Shown piece after piece: positions 1 through 8,171 of a stretch of 25,099 nt of DNA; the stretch's first letter is position 1, and the number at the start of each line of letters is the position of its first letter. The notes under the pieces were generated by a model. That model searched no databases. It saw only the letters and a program-made list of their open reading frames with translations, and was not told where the DNA came from. Position numbers and translations under genes: made by a program. The stretch comes from Anaerolineae bacterium (GTDB lineage Bacteria > Chloroflexota > Anaerolineae > Anaerolineales > Villigracilaceae): contig JAFLCF010000044.1 in the NCBI GenBank assembly GCA_017303735.1, positions 1-25,099 of the forward strand, written 5' to 3'.

Positions 1-126
1 CTGTGTGCCGGTTTCGAACTTGCCGGGTAATTCATTCGTAGCTGGGCGCACTTTGTATGCGACTAGTTTTTCAAGCAGGTCACGCTTGCCGTACAAAATA
101 CCCGCATGCGGACCGAAGTATTTATA
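1..126 (-). pseudogene. 5'-truncated cysteine-desulfurase-like gene fragment
   Basis: Read on the minus strand from 126 down to 1, this stretch encodes 42 residues that align without gaps to residues 219-260 of the intact aminotransferase at 281-1543, with 36 of 42 identical by my count. It starts at the Tyr-Lys pair that holds the PLP-binding lysine and continues off the left edge. Directly upstream in the same frame is TAA (127-129), and the sequence beyond shows no similarity to the N-terminal two thirds of the family. No start codon or ribosome binding site precedes the homology. It therefore looks like the 3' part of a second, diverged copy that lost its 5' part, in inverted orientation to the intact gene. 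A rearranged contig end is an alternative. The C-terminal part lies outside the window, so its state is unknown. Confidence 0.8.
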
Positions 127-220
127 TTACAGGACACAAATCACAAGACACGTTCAGCTTTACGGTTCGCCTAGTGATTGGAAAAACAAATAAGTGACTC
201 TCGGAAAGCCAATGTTTTAT

Positions 221-267
221 TGGGTGATGGGCTATTATAATCAATGCCTATCACCCATTTCTTTTTT
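221..267 (+). promoter_or_regulatory. Hairpin with T-rich tail and TATAAT box upstream of the aminotransferase gene
   Basis: An 8-bp perfect inverted repeat, TGGGTGAT (221-228) and ATCACCCA (250-257), encloses a 21-nt loop and is followed by a run of Ts with one C (258-267). A perfect TATAAT lies in the loop at 236-241, but no good -35 box is seen 16-18 bp upstream. The element ends just before the GGAG (269-272) that serves the ATG at 281. It may be a leader attenuator or a stray terminator, or the TATAAT may be the gene's -10 box. The sequence alone does not decide between these. Confidence 0.35.
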
Positions 268-280
268 CGGAGTACATCCA

Positions 281-1543
281 ATGCCCCTTGATCTTTCCGC
301 CATCCGTAGTCAGTTTCCTGGTCTAAACCGTCCTGATGTTTTCTTTGACAATCCTGGCGGAACCCAGATTGCCAAGCCATCTCTCGACCGAGTCACTCGA
401 TACTTGATTGAAAGTAATGCCAACCACGAAGGCGCATTTGCGACGAGTATTGCATCCGATGCAGTCCTGGATGAAGCGCACCGTGCAATGGCGGATTTTT
501 ATAATGCGGCTTCGCCAGAAGAGATCGTCTTTGGTAACAACATGACGACGATTACTCTTCATATCAGCCGTTCCCTTTCACGTGAGTGGAAGGAGGGCGA
601 TGAAATTGTTGTGACACGGTTAGATCATGATGCAAACGTTACTCCCTGGGTCTTAGCGGCCCAAGATCGCGGCGTAAAAGTAAATTGGGTGGATTTTGAT
701 GTAGAAGATGGCACTCTCAATTTAGATGACCTACAAAAGGTGCTTGCTCGAAAGCCTAAACTTTTAGCAGTTGGGTACGCTTCAAATTCTTTAGGGACGA
801 TTAATCCGGTCAAGAAGATCATTGATATGGCTCATGATGCTGGAACTTTGGTTTATATTGATGCCGTCCAATATGCGCCACATGGCACGATTGATGTTCA
901 GAAATTGGATTGTGATTTCCTTATTTCCTCAGCGTATAAATTTTTCGGCACTCATTCCGGGATTTTGTATGGAAAACATGATCTTCTGGAAAAGCTATTC
1001 GCTTATAAGGTTCGTCCCGCTACCAATAACCTTCCTGGAAAGTTTGAGACTGGCACCCAGAATCATGAAGGAATTGCCGGGGTGTTGGGTGCAATTGAAT
1101 ATTTTGAATGGGTAGGCAAGGAATTTGGCAGTGAGTTTACAAGCGGGCTGGCAGAAGAGAAATATCAAGGCAGACGTTTGGAACTCAAAAAAGGCATGAC
1201 CGCCATCCATGCCTATGAATACGAGTTGTCGCGTGGATTGTTATCAGCTCTGGAGTCTGTCCCCGGACTGCGGCTTTACGGTTTAACGGATGTTCGCCGT
1301 CTGGATGAACGTGTTGCCACGTTCTCATTCCGACTGAAAGACATTCATCCGCGTGTTGTGGCTGAAAAACTAGCGCAAGAAGGAATTTATGTATGGGATG
1401 GACACTACTATGCACTCAATGTGTCCGAGCGGCTGGGCGTGGAAGAGCATGGTGGAATGGTGCGAGTTGGCGCTGCTCATTACAACACGCTTGATGAAGT
1501 TATCAGGCTAAAGGATGCTTTGATCAAGATTGCAAGCCAATAG
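281..1543 (+). CDS. Cysteine desulfurase-like class V aminotransferase
   Basis: The 420-residue product is a PLP-dependent class V (NifS/SufS-like) aminotransferase, of the subgroup annotated as cysteine desulfurase-like proteins. Visible family features are FFDNPGGTQ near residues 21-29, the PLP-stacking histidine region LDHDAN (114-119), the PLP aspartate in YIDAVQYAPHG (192-202) and the Schiff-base lysine K220 in SAYKFFGTHSG. The C-terminal domain (about 330-420) is complete and includes the GGMVRVGAAHYNT segment. I chose ATG 281 over the open frame starting at 194 because GGAG at 269-272 is well spaced and homology starts at the MPLDL segment. The exact substrate cannot be told from sequence; cysteine desulfuration is only the family default. 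An inverted truncated relative lies immediately upstream, and the gene is followed by stem-loops shared with the convergent HTH gene. Confidence 0.9.
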   Translation: MPLDLSAIRSQFPGLNRPDVFFDNPGGTQIAKPSLDRVTRYLIESNANHEGAFATSIASDAVLDEAHRAMADFYNAASPEEIVFGNNMTTITLHISRSLSREWKEGDEIVVTRLDHDANVTPWVLAAQDRGVKVNWVDFDVEDGTLNLDDLQKVLARKPKLLAVGYASNSLGTINPVKKIIDMAHDAGTLVYIDAVQYAPHGTIDVQKLDCDFLISSAYKFFGTHSGILYGKHDLLEKLFAYKVRPATNNLPGKFETGTQNHEGIAGVLGAIEYFEWVGKEFGSEFTSGLAEEKYQGRRLELKKGMTAIHAYEYELSRGLLSALESVPGLRLYGLTDVRRLDERVATFSFRLKDIHPRVVAEKLAQEGIYVWDGHYYALNVSERLGVEEHGGMVRVGAAHYNTLDEVIRLKDALIKIASQ

Positions 1544-1545
1544 TT

Positions 1546-1583
1546 GTAAGTCAGCGGTAAAGAATTTACTTTTCCTGACTTAC
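1546..1583. other. Long stem-loop just after the aminotransferase stop codon
   Basis: GTAAGTCAG (1546-1554) pairs perfectly with CTGACTTAC (1575-1583). Inside it, GTAAA and TTTAC form a second short stem. It begins 3 nt after the TAG stop and has no T tract, so by itself it is more likely an mRNA 3'-end stabiliser than a terminator. Confidence 0.5.
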
Positions 1584-1603
1584 TCCCAATAAATGTGCTG
1601 TTC

Positions 1604-1653
1604 AAACCGGCAATGACTTTATTTACTTTACAAGTTGTTGCCGGTTTTCTTTC
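1604..1653 (+). terminator. Terminator between convergent genes
   Basis: A perfect 10-bp inverted repeat, AAACCGGCAA (1604-1613) and TTGCCGGTTT (1638-1647), has a 24-nt loop and is followed on the plus strand by a T-rich tail up to about 1653. It fits a rho-independent terminator for the aminotransferase gene, although the loop is long. On the minus strand it straddles the stop codon of the HTH gene, with only a short T tail there, so bidirectional use is possible. Confidence 0.6.
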
Positions 1654-2273
1654 ATAATACGCGCCAGTTCTTTGTCATCGATGATGAGACCCATTCCAGG
1701 TAAATCAATCCCATGTAACTTCTCCTTTTTTATCCAGGCAATTACAGTTCTTGCGGTTACCCCGCATATCTCTGCTACCTGAGCAATTGTGTAATGCTTA
1801 CCCTGTGGAATCGAGATACCATAATTTGAAGGTGGTTTTTGGTCAGGTTTTATCTCTGGGGTAATTAATGTTTCCTTTGCCTTTCTTTCCCGACGCCAGC
1901 TCAAAATAAGTGAATAAACCTTCCCTAATATTCTGCTACGTTCTTCGTTTTCTTTGGCAATGATTTCTTTCAATTTTGCATCATTTTGTTCCAAAAAAGA
2001 TAGGAATTGCTTGGACTGACTTGGCGAGAGCTGAATAGTATTAGTCAAACACCAGTCATCTTTCTCTGCTTTGTTCTCTGTTAGCTGTTCGGAAACTGTA
2101 CCTTTCGGCTTCTTATCAGCCGGCATAGTGATCCGATATGCAATTTCTCCAACAACCAGTCCTTTTTTTCTCCATACCTTTGATTCCCGAGCCTCTTCAA
2201 GAATTCGCATTGCTTGACTGCCAAACAAATGCGTAATTCGTTGTATCTGGGCATCCCATACCACTACACCCAA
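1623..2273 (-). CDS. HTH (excisionase/MerR-like) DNA-binding protein
   Basis: The product is 216 residues from a TTG start. The C-terminal 60 residues form a helix-turn-helix of the excisionase/MerR-like type: YTIAQVAEICGVTARTVIAWI (161-181), followed by a short wing ending in the IIDDKELARIM segment. The N-terminal 130 residues are charged and helical, with no domain I recognise; residues about 80-130 look coiled-coil-prone. The start is uncertain. No ATG is available before residue 22, and the frame is open only 4 codons upstream of the TTG, to a TAA at 2286-2288. Beyond that TAA the same frame continues as a well-started 35-codon ORF, so this may be the 3' part of a gene split by a stop. 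A role in regulating a mobile element or the neighbouring island would fit the HTH type but is not shown. Confidence 0.7.
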   Translation of the reverse strand: MGVVVWDAQIQRITHLFGSQAMRILEEARESKVWRKKGLVVGEIAYRITMPADKKPKGTVSEQLTENKAEKDDWCLTNTIQLSPSQSKQFLSFLEQNDAKLKEIIAKENEERSRILGKVYSLILSWRRERKAKETLITPEIKPDQKPPSNYGISIPQGKHYTIAQVAEICGVTARTVIAWIKKEKLHGIDLPGMGLIIDDKELARIMKENRQQLVK

Positions 2274-2285
2274 TCTATTCCAACT

Positions 2286-2393
2286 TTATTGGTCGAAGCG
2301 CTTTGCCCACGTAGGACATGGAGGGCATGATAAGGTGTAAATAGAATCGTTCATGTGATATCCCCATGTTGACTCAGAGATAATGGCATTCAT
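2286..2393 (-). CDS. Small 35-aa ORF with CxxC, in frame with the HTH gene
   Basis: This ATG-initiated 35-codon ORF has a strong ribosome binding site (AGGAG, 9 nt before the ATG on the minus strand). It encodes a peptide with a second Met at residue 14 and a Cys-Pro-Pro-Cys motif near its C-terminus (LSCPPCPTWAKRFDQ). Its TAA stop (2286-2288) is in the same frame as the HTH gene, whose open frame resumes directly after it. It may be the true N-terminus of a protein of about 256 aa interrupted by a nonsense mutation. It may instead be a leader peptide whose translation feeds reinitiation at the TTG 13 nt downstream. The good start signal here and the poor one on the HTH ORF favour one of these links over coincidence. 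Confidence 0.5.
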   Translation of the reverse strand: MNAIISESTWGYHMNDSIYTLSCPPCPTWAKRFDQ

Positions 2394-2412
2394 TGGTTAT
2401 TTCTCCTGAGTT

Positions 2413-2966
2413 TACTGTTGTGTGATGCTATTTCAATGATACCAAAAACTCATTGAGACAATCTGCGGTTACGGTTGGCCCATACACCAGCATGTTATGC
2501 CCAAAAAACCATCGCATTTCACCTTGTAGATTCAACTCGTAAGTGCAACTTTGAAGGTTGCTAAGAGGTAAGCTGGCGTAGGATAAGGTCTCTTGGACGG
2601 ATAAAAAAAGCCCAATAGGTTAATAACCAACAAACCTCTTGTTATGTTCCCCAATTTAGCCTTCGCTATGTAGTCATAATGGAACACGTGAGCGCAAGGC
2701 TAGTTTTGCCAAAATACAAGGGTCGCCTGGGACAAATTAATAATTACCGCTCATTTGTGGAGGTGGCGTAATTTTATATTAGGATGCTATGAATCCATAG
2801 AGGCAAGGGTATACACAATTGAAAAAAATAAATCCGTCATTATGTGGGCAGTGCTCTTCTGTTCCGAAGTAATCTCGCTCATAGTATTGGGGATGGCTTT
2901 GTCGCTCTCGCGACTAACAATGGCAAGATATTAAGTTCGTTTCGATAATCTCTTAACAACATAAAC
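2413..2966. other. Long gene-poor stretch
   Basis: No convincing gene was found on either strand. A plus-strand frame stays open from about 2704 to 2932 and ends in a hydrophobic segment, but it has no ribosome binding site. The stretch holds interlaced inverted repeats at 2645-2702 and lies between the HTH gene's upstream side and the 3' end of the first STAND gene. It may be a junction between the host backbone and the AT-rich island. Confidence 0.5.
2645..2702. repeat. Interlaced inverted repeats (pseudoknot-like)
   Basis: TGTTCC (2645-2650) pairs with GGAACA (2681-2686), and TAGCCTTCGCT (2657-2667) pairs with AGCGCAAGGCTA (2691-2702) with one bulged base. The order A-B-A'-B' means both stems can form together only as an H-type pseudoknot. 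It could be a structured RNA, a recombination site or chance. Confidence 0.4.
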
Positions 2967-5900
2967 TTATGAAGAAATAATATACTTCTTTGGTTTTAAT
3001 ATTTCTTCTCCATAAATTAAATTTACCATCTCTCGAATGAAGTAGTCAGCCCATTCCTTGAAATTATTTGAATTTGAAAGGTGACTTAATATCCTTAATA
3101 TGATTGATCGAAGAACCTTGTGGTTTTGAATGACATCATCTCTTAGGAAAAACCAAACCCGAATTCCGATCAAATCTCCAATGCTTTGTTTAGGTTCGTG
3201 AATCTTCACTGAAAGTATATCTTCCGATGTCGCCTCTTGTTCATCTAGAAACCCATCTACTAACTCTGGGTAATAGATTCTTAGACGAGACAGAAAGTTG
3301 AAAACCAGATTATTTATTTCGCTGTTTTTTGTTGTCTTGAAAAAAACTGCAAGGGCATTTAATGCAATGTTGGGGTATCTTCTTTCAATGCCCACATAAT
3401 TCAATTGAGTTTTAGTCAGCGCATCAAAAAATAGTATGTCATTATTTTTTATTGCGAGAGTTACAATATTTATAAACCACTGAGTGTGAACAGTTCCTTC
3501 TCTTTGGTATTGGTAGATCAGGTATGGCCCAATATATAGCGTTGGTGGATATTCATTAGTGGCCATGCCAGATCTTTTTGATGGCTCTAAATAATATTCT
3601 TGTGACTTCTGCATAGTTGTAATAAAGAAATTAAAACACTCACTATGTTCTGGGTTGTGATCCAAAATTATTCCAAGTGCATTTGGTACAATTGTTGGAT
3701 ACGGGTTAGGTTTTGGGTAAGCCAATGATTTGTCAAAAAACCGTTTTAAGACGTCGAGGAATTCCTCAGGGTGTTTTGATAAATTGGCATTCATAGCTAG
3801 TACCGCTGCGCTTTGCAAGAAAAGATTTTTCTTTCCAAGCAGGATTTCGAAGTCAATCTCCATATCTGTAAAATCGGCAGGATTGTCTATTTCAACATAA
3901 TCTAAGAGTCTAAGGTAAAGTTGCTTTTCATCGCTTGTCAAATGGGCGCTATCCTCTATGTATTTGTAGTTACTAAGAATGCTGTAATTGGGAAACTCTC
4001 TTAATATCCCGAAAATAGTCGCCAATGCGGAGGAGAAAATAATTTCTCGCAGAAATATGCGGGTTAGACTTTCAATCTTTTCGTCCCTCTTTTTAATGCT
4101 AAAAAATCTTTGAAAAATTCTCTTCCATTGAGATTGAAGTTGACTTATTATGTATTCATCATTTGGGTGATCAAAAAAAATAATAAGAGATAACCCGACC
4201 ATCGATTCAATTGCTCTTAATGGTGGTAACAGCTTTGATGTGATACGTTTAGAGAGGTTGCTGAGAATTTCAAAACCCAAAATCTGGTTTTGTTGCCATA
4301 AATAATATGTAAATCTTATTGCCATCGATCTCATGCTCGCATCCGAATGGTATATAGTCTCCAACAAGACCCAATCGATGCCTAATTTGCTTGAGATTTC
4401 TACCGCTATCTTCCATGCGTTTTTATTAATACGGCTTCCGAAAAGGGGAAAGCTATTCTTGTTGTTTGATGTAGTTAATAAATGGGGGACCAAATTATTA
4501 AGCACATGTTTAATCTCGTTTGAGTTAGACTCTCCAAATTCAGTTAATACTTCCACCATCATTTCTTTCACCCTTTGTTCATCTATGAAACATAGGCTGA
4601 TTAGTTTATTGGAATCATTCATGAATTCATGAAGTAAAGCAAACTTAACAGCGCCCCAGAGAAATGGTTTGGATATTGTCTTCCTAATTAAGCCTAAATA
4701 AAAAGTTTGATAATCTGCAATAGCTTCAGATAATTTCAGTAGTCGTCTGCCAGCGAAATAATCATAAAATCGTTCGAACTTAAATCCAAGTTCGTAATCA
4801 AGAGCAGATCCATAAAGAGATAGTATTTCTGCGTCCACGAGATTAACAAAAGATTGGTTAACTTTTTGTTTGTTCGCCAATATATCTTCGTTATAAATTA
4901 GATCAAAGAGAGATTGATTTTCATCTGTAAATGCATACTGAATTATTTCCGAATGAATTAAATTACTGAAGTTTGAGCTTGTTATCATTCGTGTTACTAA
5001 CTCGTTTTCAAGGAAGTGTAAATCTGCTATCCTCAATACATCCTCAGCGATCAGATAGTCGATATAGATTTTTGTAATGTCATCTACTTTGAGATCCTGC
5101 AAAATGGGTTTTTTTGCGTGAATACGTGATAATAGCCTTAAAAGAAGTGGGTCACTAATTAAATCTCGGATTTTATATGGCAGCCTGTCAAATGGTGTCT
5201 GCAGCTGATATGCAAGACGATACTTTTCATAGACAATTGGTAATTCATTATGCGTAAATGGCTTTATTTCAGAAGAATACATAAAGGAGGATGTATCTAG
5301 TTCATCTGGTTGTATCTTATGAAAATAATTAGATTCTGCTAACTTAACACCTCTTTTGATAATCTGCCATGCTTCCGGTCGAGAGCTGAAAACGATTTTC
5401 AACCAAGAATGAGCGTTCTTTGTGATCAATGCATCGATCTGTTCTAGTAGCAATCGTGGAGATTTATTCTCATTTATTGCATCGATTACAAAAATTAGCT
5501 TTTTGGTTGACATAATCTGAGTTTTGGACAGTATGTCAAAAATATTTTTCTCAAAACCCTGATTAAATTCGTTAGATTGGAGGTTTCCTAAAAAGTCATT
5601 AGTTATTAATTCGACTAATGGGATATTAGTATCCAGCTTGGATCCAGAATAAAAAACAATTATGTCACTGTCTTTTTCCAAATTGTCAAATTGGGAAATT
5701 AAAAAATTGGTTTTTCCAACTCCCGATTTGCCTAGTAATATAAAGGCTGTTTTATCTGAAGAAAGAAATTTCTCAAAGACCTCTTGAAGTTCAGCTCGTT
5801 GATAATATACATTTGAATTGAATTTGCTGCGCGCATTGCTCATATTGCCTTCGGATATTTGTTCGGCAATCTGTTTTAATTCTCGCCAACCAATGCGATC

Positions 5901-6818
5901 TATATTTATTCTTTTTATATTTAGTGCTTTTTCATAGTTGTAATAAAAATCAGCGAGCAATGCTTCATCATCGACAAGGAATCTTTGCCATGCAACTGTC
6001 GCCAAATAATAAATCCTTGCGGAAGTGAATTTGTCAAGAAGGGCTGCGTCTTTTGGGTAGATTTCAGCTTCTATATTCAATTTTTGTGACCATCCAAAAA
6101 AGAATGGATATAGTCGAAGAAAATCACCTTTTCGAATATCGCTTCTGCGAAAAAAATAAAACCATCCATCCTTCAACTCGGGAGGGTCGTTAGAAGCTTT
6201 TTCATTGGTAATTGAGGTGCCCCTATATTTTTGATACATCAGCTGATTGGAGGTGCTTTGAGTAACGAGTATAAGGTCATATTTAGCAATAAAGATAAAG
6301 CCTTCAAGTACATTTAGTAATAGTCCGTGAGCCTCTTCAAAAAGTGTTTGCCATTCATTTTCATCTTGTGGTGGTAATCCATGCGACAATTCATTGCGAA
6401 TTTCCACTAGGCGTTGGCAATATTTTTCCAAGGATTTATTGTGCTTTCCGGTTCTATTATCTAAATATAAATCGGTTAATTCTTTTAAGAAAAAGCCATG
6501 ATTACTTTCTGCGTAAGTTTGAATTCCCCTAAAACAAATGTTCACCCAAGTTCCAAGGGTAGCCTTAGGTAGTTTATCCTTAAGTAATTTGTTGTAAATA
6601 GGGTTAGATAAATTCTCTCGATCTTCAATTAGGTATTGTCCAAGAATAATTAGAGAAATCGCTCTGATGGAAAAGTCGAAAATGTGAATGCACTGTCTCG
6701 TTTTTTCCCTCCAATTGCTCTCGTTGAGGAGGCGTTCATAATTAACAGATATAAAATAAGGAAAATCATTAATTATTGTATTCTGCAAACCCTCTTTGTT
6801 AATATTTATTTTTTTCAT
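2967..6818 (-). CDS. HEPN-STAND NTPase, copy 1
   Basis: This 1,283-residue protein has three regions. Residues about 1-180 are all-helical and carry R141-N-E-L-S-H146, the R-x4-H motif of HEPN ribonucleases. Residues about 340-700 hold the P-loop NTPase: Walker A GKSGVGKT (363-370), Walker B LIFVIDAINE (441-450) and the sensor-like FSSRPEAW (477-484), which together indicate a STAND (NACHT/AVAST-like) ATPase. Residues about 700-1283 are helical and HEAT-like, a plausible sensing surface. By family knowledge, STAND proteins oligomerise on ligand binding and activate the N-terminal effector; here that would be RNA cleavage. It aligns end to end with the copy at 8749-12552. It lies 21 bp downstream of the membrane-protein gene with AGGGA before the ATG, so the two are probably co-transcribed. 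The trigger is unknown. No transmembrane segment is obvious. Confidence 0.85.
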   Translation of the reverse strand: MKKININKEGLQNTIINDFPYFISVNYERLLNESNWREKTRQCIHIFDFSIRAISLIILGQYLIEDRENLSNPIYNKLLKDKLPKATLGTWVNICFRGIQTYAESNHGFFLKELTDLYLDNRTGKHNKSLEKYCQRLVEIRNELSHGLPPQDENEWQTLFEEAHGLLLNVLEGFIFIAKYDLILVTQSTSNQLMYQKYRGTSITNEKASNDPPELKDGWFYFFRRSDIRKGDFLRLYPFFFGWSQKLNIEAEIYPKDAALLDKFTSARIYYLATVAWQRFLVDDEALLADFYYNYEKALNIKRINIDRIGWRELKQIAEQISEGNMSNARSKFNSNVYYQRAELQEVFEKFLSSDKTAFILLGKSGVGKTNFLISQFDNLEKDSDIIVFYSGSKLDTNIPLVELITNDFLGNLQSNEFNQGFEKNIFDILSKTQIMSTKKLIFVIDAINENKSPRLLLEQIDALITKNAHSWLKIVFSSRPEAWQIIKRGVKLAESNYFHKIQPDELDTSSFMYSSEIKPFTHNELPIVYEKYRLAYQLQTPFDRLPYKIRDLISDPLLLRLLSRIHAKKPILQDLKVDDITKIYIDYLIAEDVLRIADLHFLENELVTRMITSSNFSNLIHSEIIQYAFTDENQSLFDLIYNEDILANKQKVNQSFVNLVDAEILSLYGSALDYELGFKFERFYDYFAGRRLLKLSEAIADYQTFYLGLIRKTISKPFLWGAVKFALLHEFMNDSNKLISLCFIDEQRVKEMMVEVLTEFGESNSNEIKHVLNNLVPHLLTTSNNKNSFPLFGSRINKNAWKIAVEISSKLGIDWVLLETIYHSDASMRSMAIRFTYYLWQQNQILGFEILSNLSKRITSKLLPPLRAIESMVGLSLIIFFDHPNDEYIISQLQSQWKRIFQRFFSIKKRDEKIESLTRIFLREIIFSSALATIFGILREFPNYSILSNYKYIEDSAHLTSDEKQLYLRLLDYVEIDNPADFTDMEIDFEILLGKKNLFLQSAAVLAMNANLSKHPEEFLDVLKRFFDKSLAYPKPNPYPTIVPNALGIILDHNPEHSECFNFFITTMQKSQEYYLEPSKRSGMATNEYPPTLYIGPYLIYQYQREGTVHTQWFINIVTLAIKNNDILFFDALTKTQLNYVGIERRYPNIALNALAVFFKTTKNSEINNLVFNFLSRLRIYYPELVDGFLDEQEATSEDILSVKIHEPKQSIGDLIGIRVWFFLRDDVIQNHKVLRSIILRILSHLSNSNNFKEWADYFIREMVNLIYGEEILKPKKYIISS

Positions 6819-6839
6819 TGTTTTCCCTATGATGTCGGA

Positions 6840-7880
6840 TTAATTGAGATAATAGTATAGCAGCAGTCCAATTGGCGAAACTGAGAATAAAAACAGGATG
6901 GTGAACTTTAATAGGGTTGAATTATCAATTGGCATTGTATGTAAATTTTGGATTTTATTAATGGCTTCTGAATTTATTTTATTAAGATACGGTTTGTTGA
7001 TTTCGAAGTCAATCCCTTTTTCAAAATCACCTACTTTATCTAGGCCATGAATTATTAATCTAATTCGTGAATTGATACTGTTTCGAAATATGAGAAGCGG
7101 CAAGATAAAGCCAGCGGGAAGAAGTATTGTATATATAAAGATAAAACTCATGAAACTGGGTTCGGTGAATGGGTTTCGGTAAGTTTGATAAAGATTTATA
7201 ACGAATAGAAGACTCAGATCAACCGCCATAATCGAAACTAGAATGAATGATTCGAAGATATATTTTCCTAAAAAAGCAAGCCCGCCACGTTTATCCTGGT
7301 GATAAATGTTTACATTAAGGGGCTGTTTTATTGCTAGCCGCATTAATGAAACTGTAACACTCAAGTATCTTATCCCAATTAAGCACACCATATATCCAGC
7401 CAAGGATGAGGTTGGGGCATTAATGAAATATAGAATAAATTTATTGGGGTAATAATAGGAAAAAGTTGGGTGAGACAAAACGGCTTGTATATGAAGAAAA
7501 TATCCAATTGAAGTTAAGAAAAGGGCAATAATTGGCGTTAATTTTGAATTCGTAGCAGCACGAATATAGTTTTCAGAGAATGGGTTATTACCTTCTGATT
7601 GAGACTTGTTGAGTTCCTGCTGTAATCTCAAAAAAATTATTTCCTGCTGATATAAATAAAAAACATAGATTGCAGGGTGGGTAAAGAAGGTGATAACAAA
7701 GCCAGGCCAATCACTTAATGAATTAAGTATTCCTGTTCGAGGGAGGAGGTATCCTGAAAAATATGGGATGATAATAAATGTAATAGCACCAATGCCGAAG
7801 GAAAATAGAAGAGATTTGGTAAATGAATTTATGTGTAGTCGGCGATATAAAATTAGCCAGAGTGGATCTTTATCAAACAT
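6840..7880 (-). CDS. Polytopic membrane protein of unknown function
   Basis: The 346-residue product has about seven predicted membrane segments by hydropathy, near residues 25-47, 58-78, 112-134, 145-172, 205-232, 238-265 and 322-345. A cytosolic-looking stretch with HQDKRGGLAFLG (194-205) recalls an H-x-D-x-x-G-G-L-x-F-L motif that I have seen in uncharacterised bacterial membrane proteins; this is memory, not a search. Residues 270-320 are charged and helical. AAGGAG lies about 8 nt before the ATG, which supports the start. The gene ends 21 bp before the HEPN-STAND gene on the same strand, so it is likely a partner of that protein, perhaps as membrane anchor, sensor or effector. No enzyme motif was seen. 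Confidence 0.75.
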   Translation of the reverse strand: MFDKDPLWLILYRRLHINSFTKSLLFSFGIGAITFIIIPYFSGYLLPRTGILNSLSDWPGFVITFFTHPAIYVFYLYQQEIIFLRLQQELNKSQSEGNNPFSENYIRAATNSKLTPIIALFLTSIGYFLHIQAVLSHPTFSYYYPNKFILYFINAPTSSLAGYMVCLIGIRYLSVTVSLMRLAIKQPLNVNIYHQDKRGGLAFLGKYIFESFILVSIMAVDLSLLFVINLYQTYRNPFTEPSFMSFIFIYTILLPAGFILPLLIFRNSINSRIRLIIHGLDKVGDFEKGIDFEINKPYLNKINSEAINKIQNLHTMPIDNSTLLKFTILFLFSVSPIGLLLYYYLN

Positions 7881-8171
7881 TTTATTTCTCCTTGCATAAT
7901 AAATTAGGATTTCAATAAAATCAAAGACATAATCTTTATATGTTTAGCTCTATAAAATTGAAAAAAACGACTCCATTTTTTACTTTTCCGGTAATTTCTA
8001 TTGGTCAGAGAATAAGATAGTTTGAATTCTGAAGGTGCGTAATCTAAAAATTTTTTAGTTATTATGTTGCCATAATGTCGTTTTTTTGAAAATACATTCT
8101 AAAATTATTGAAACCATCTCTTGGATATACTGCTGATGATTATGTTGCCTCTTTCAATGAATTGACAAGAG
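7881..8171. promoter_or_regulatory. AT-rich intergenic region with inverted and direct repeats
   Basis: This region separates the PAP2 gene from the membrane-protein gene, both on the minus strand. It contains a perfect 11-bp inverted repeat, AAAAAAACGAC (7961-7971) and GTCGTTTTTTT (8077-8087). It also contains ATTATG-ttgc-CATAAT (8061-8076), a palindrome with 6-bp arms, and an 11-bp direct repeat ATTATGTTGCC (8061-8071 and 8139-8149). On the minus strand, a TTCAAT/TATAAA pair with 16-bp spacing is a weak promoter candidate for the membrane-protein/STAND unit. The palindrome could be an operator. No ORF was seen. Confidence 0.4.

Noticed and set aside
194..280. N-terminal extension of the aminotransferase from ATG 194
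   Set aside because: No ribosome binding site, no family similarity, and the ATG at 281 has GGAG at good spacing.
2704..2932. Plus-strand open frame ending in a hydrophobic peptide
   Set aside because: No start with a ribosome binding site; the only Met codons are near the end, leaving about 30 residues; probably chance.
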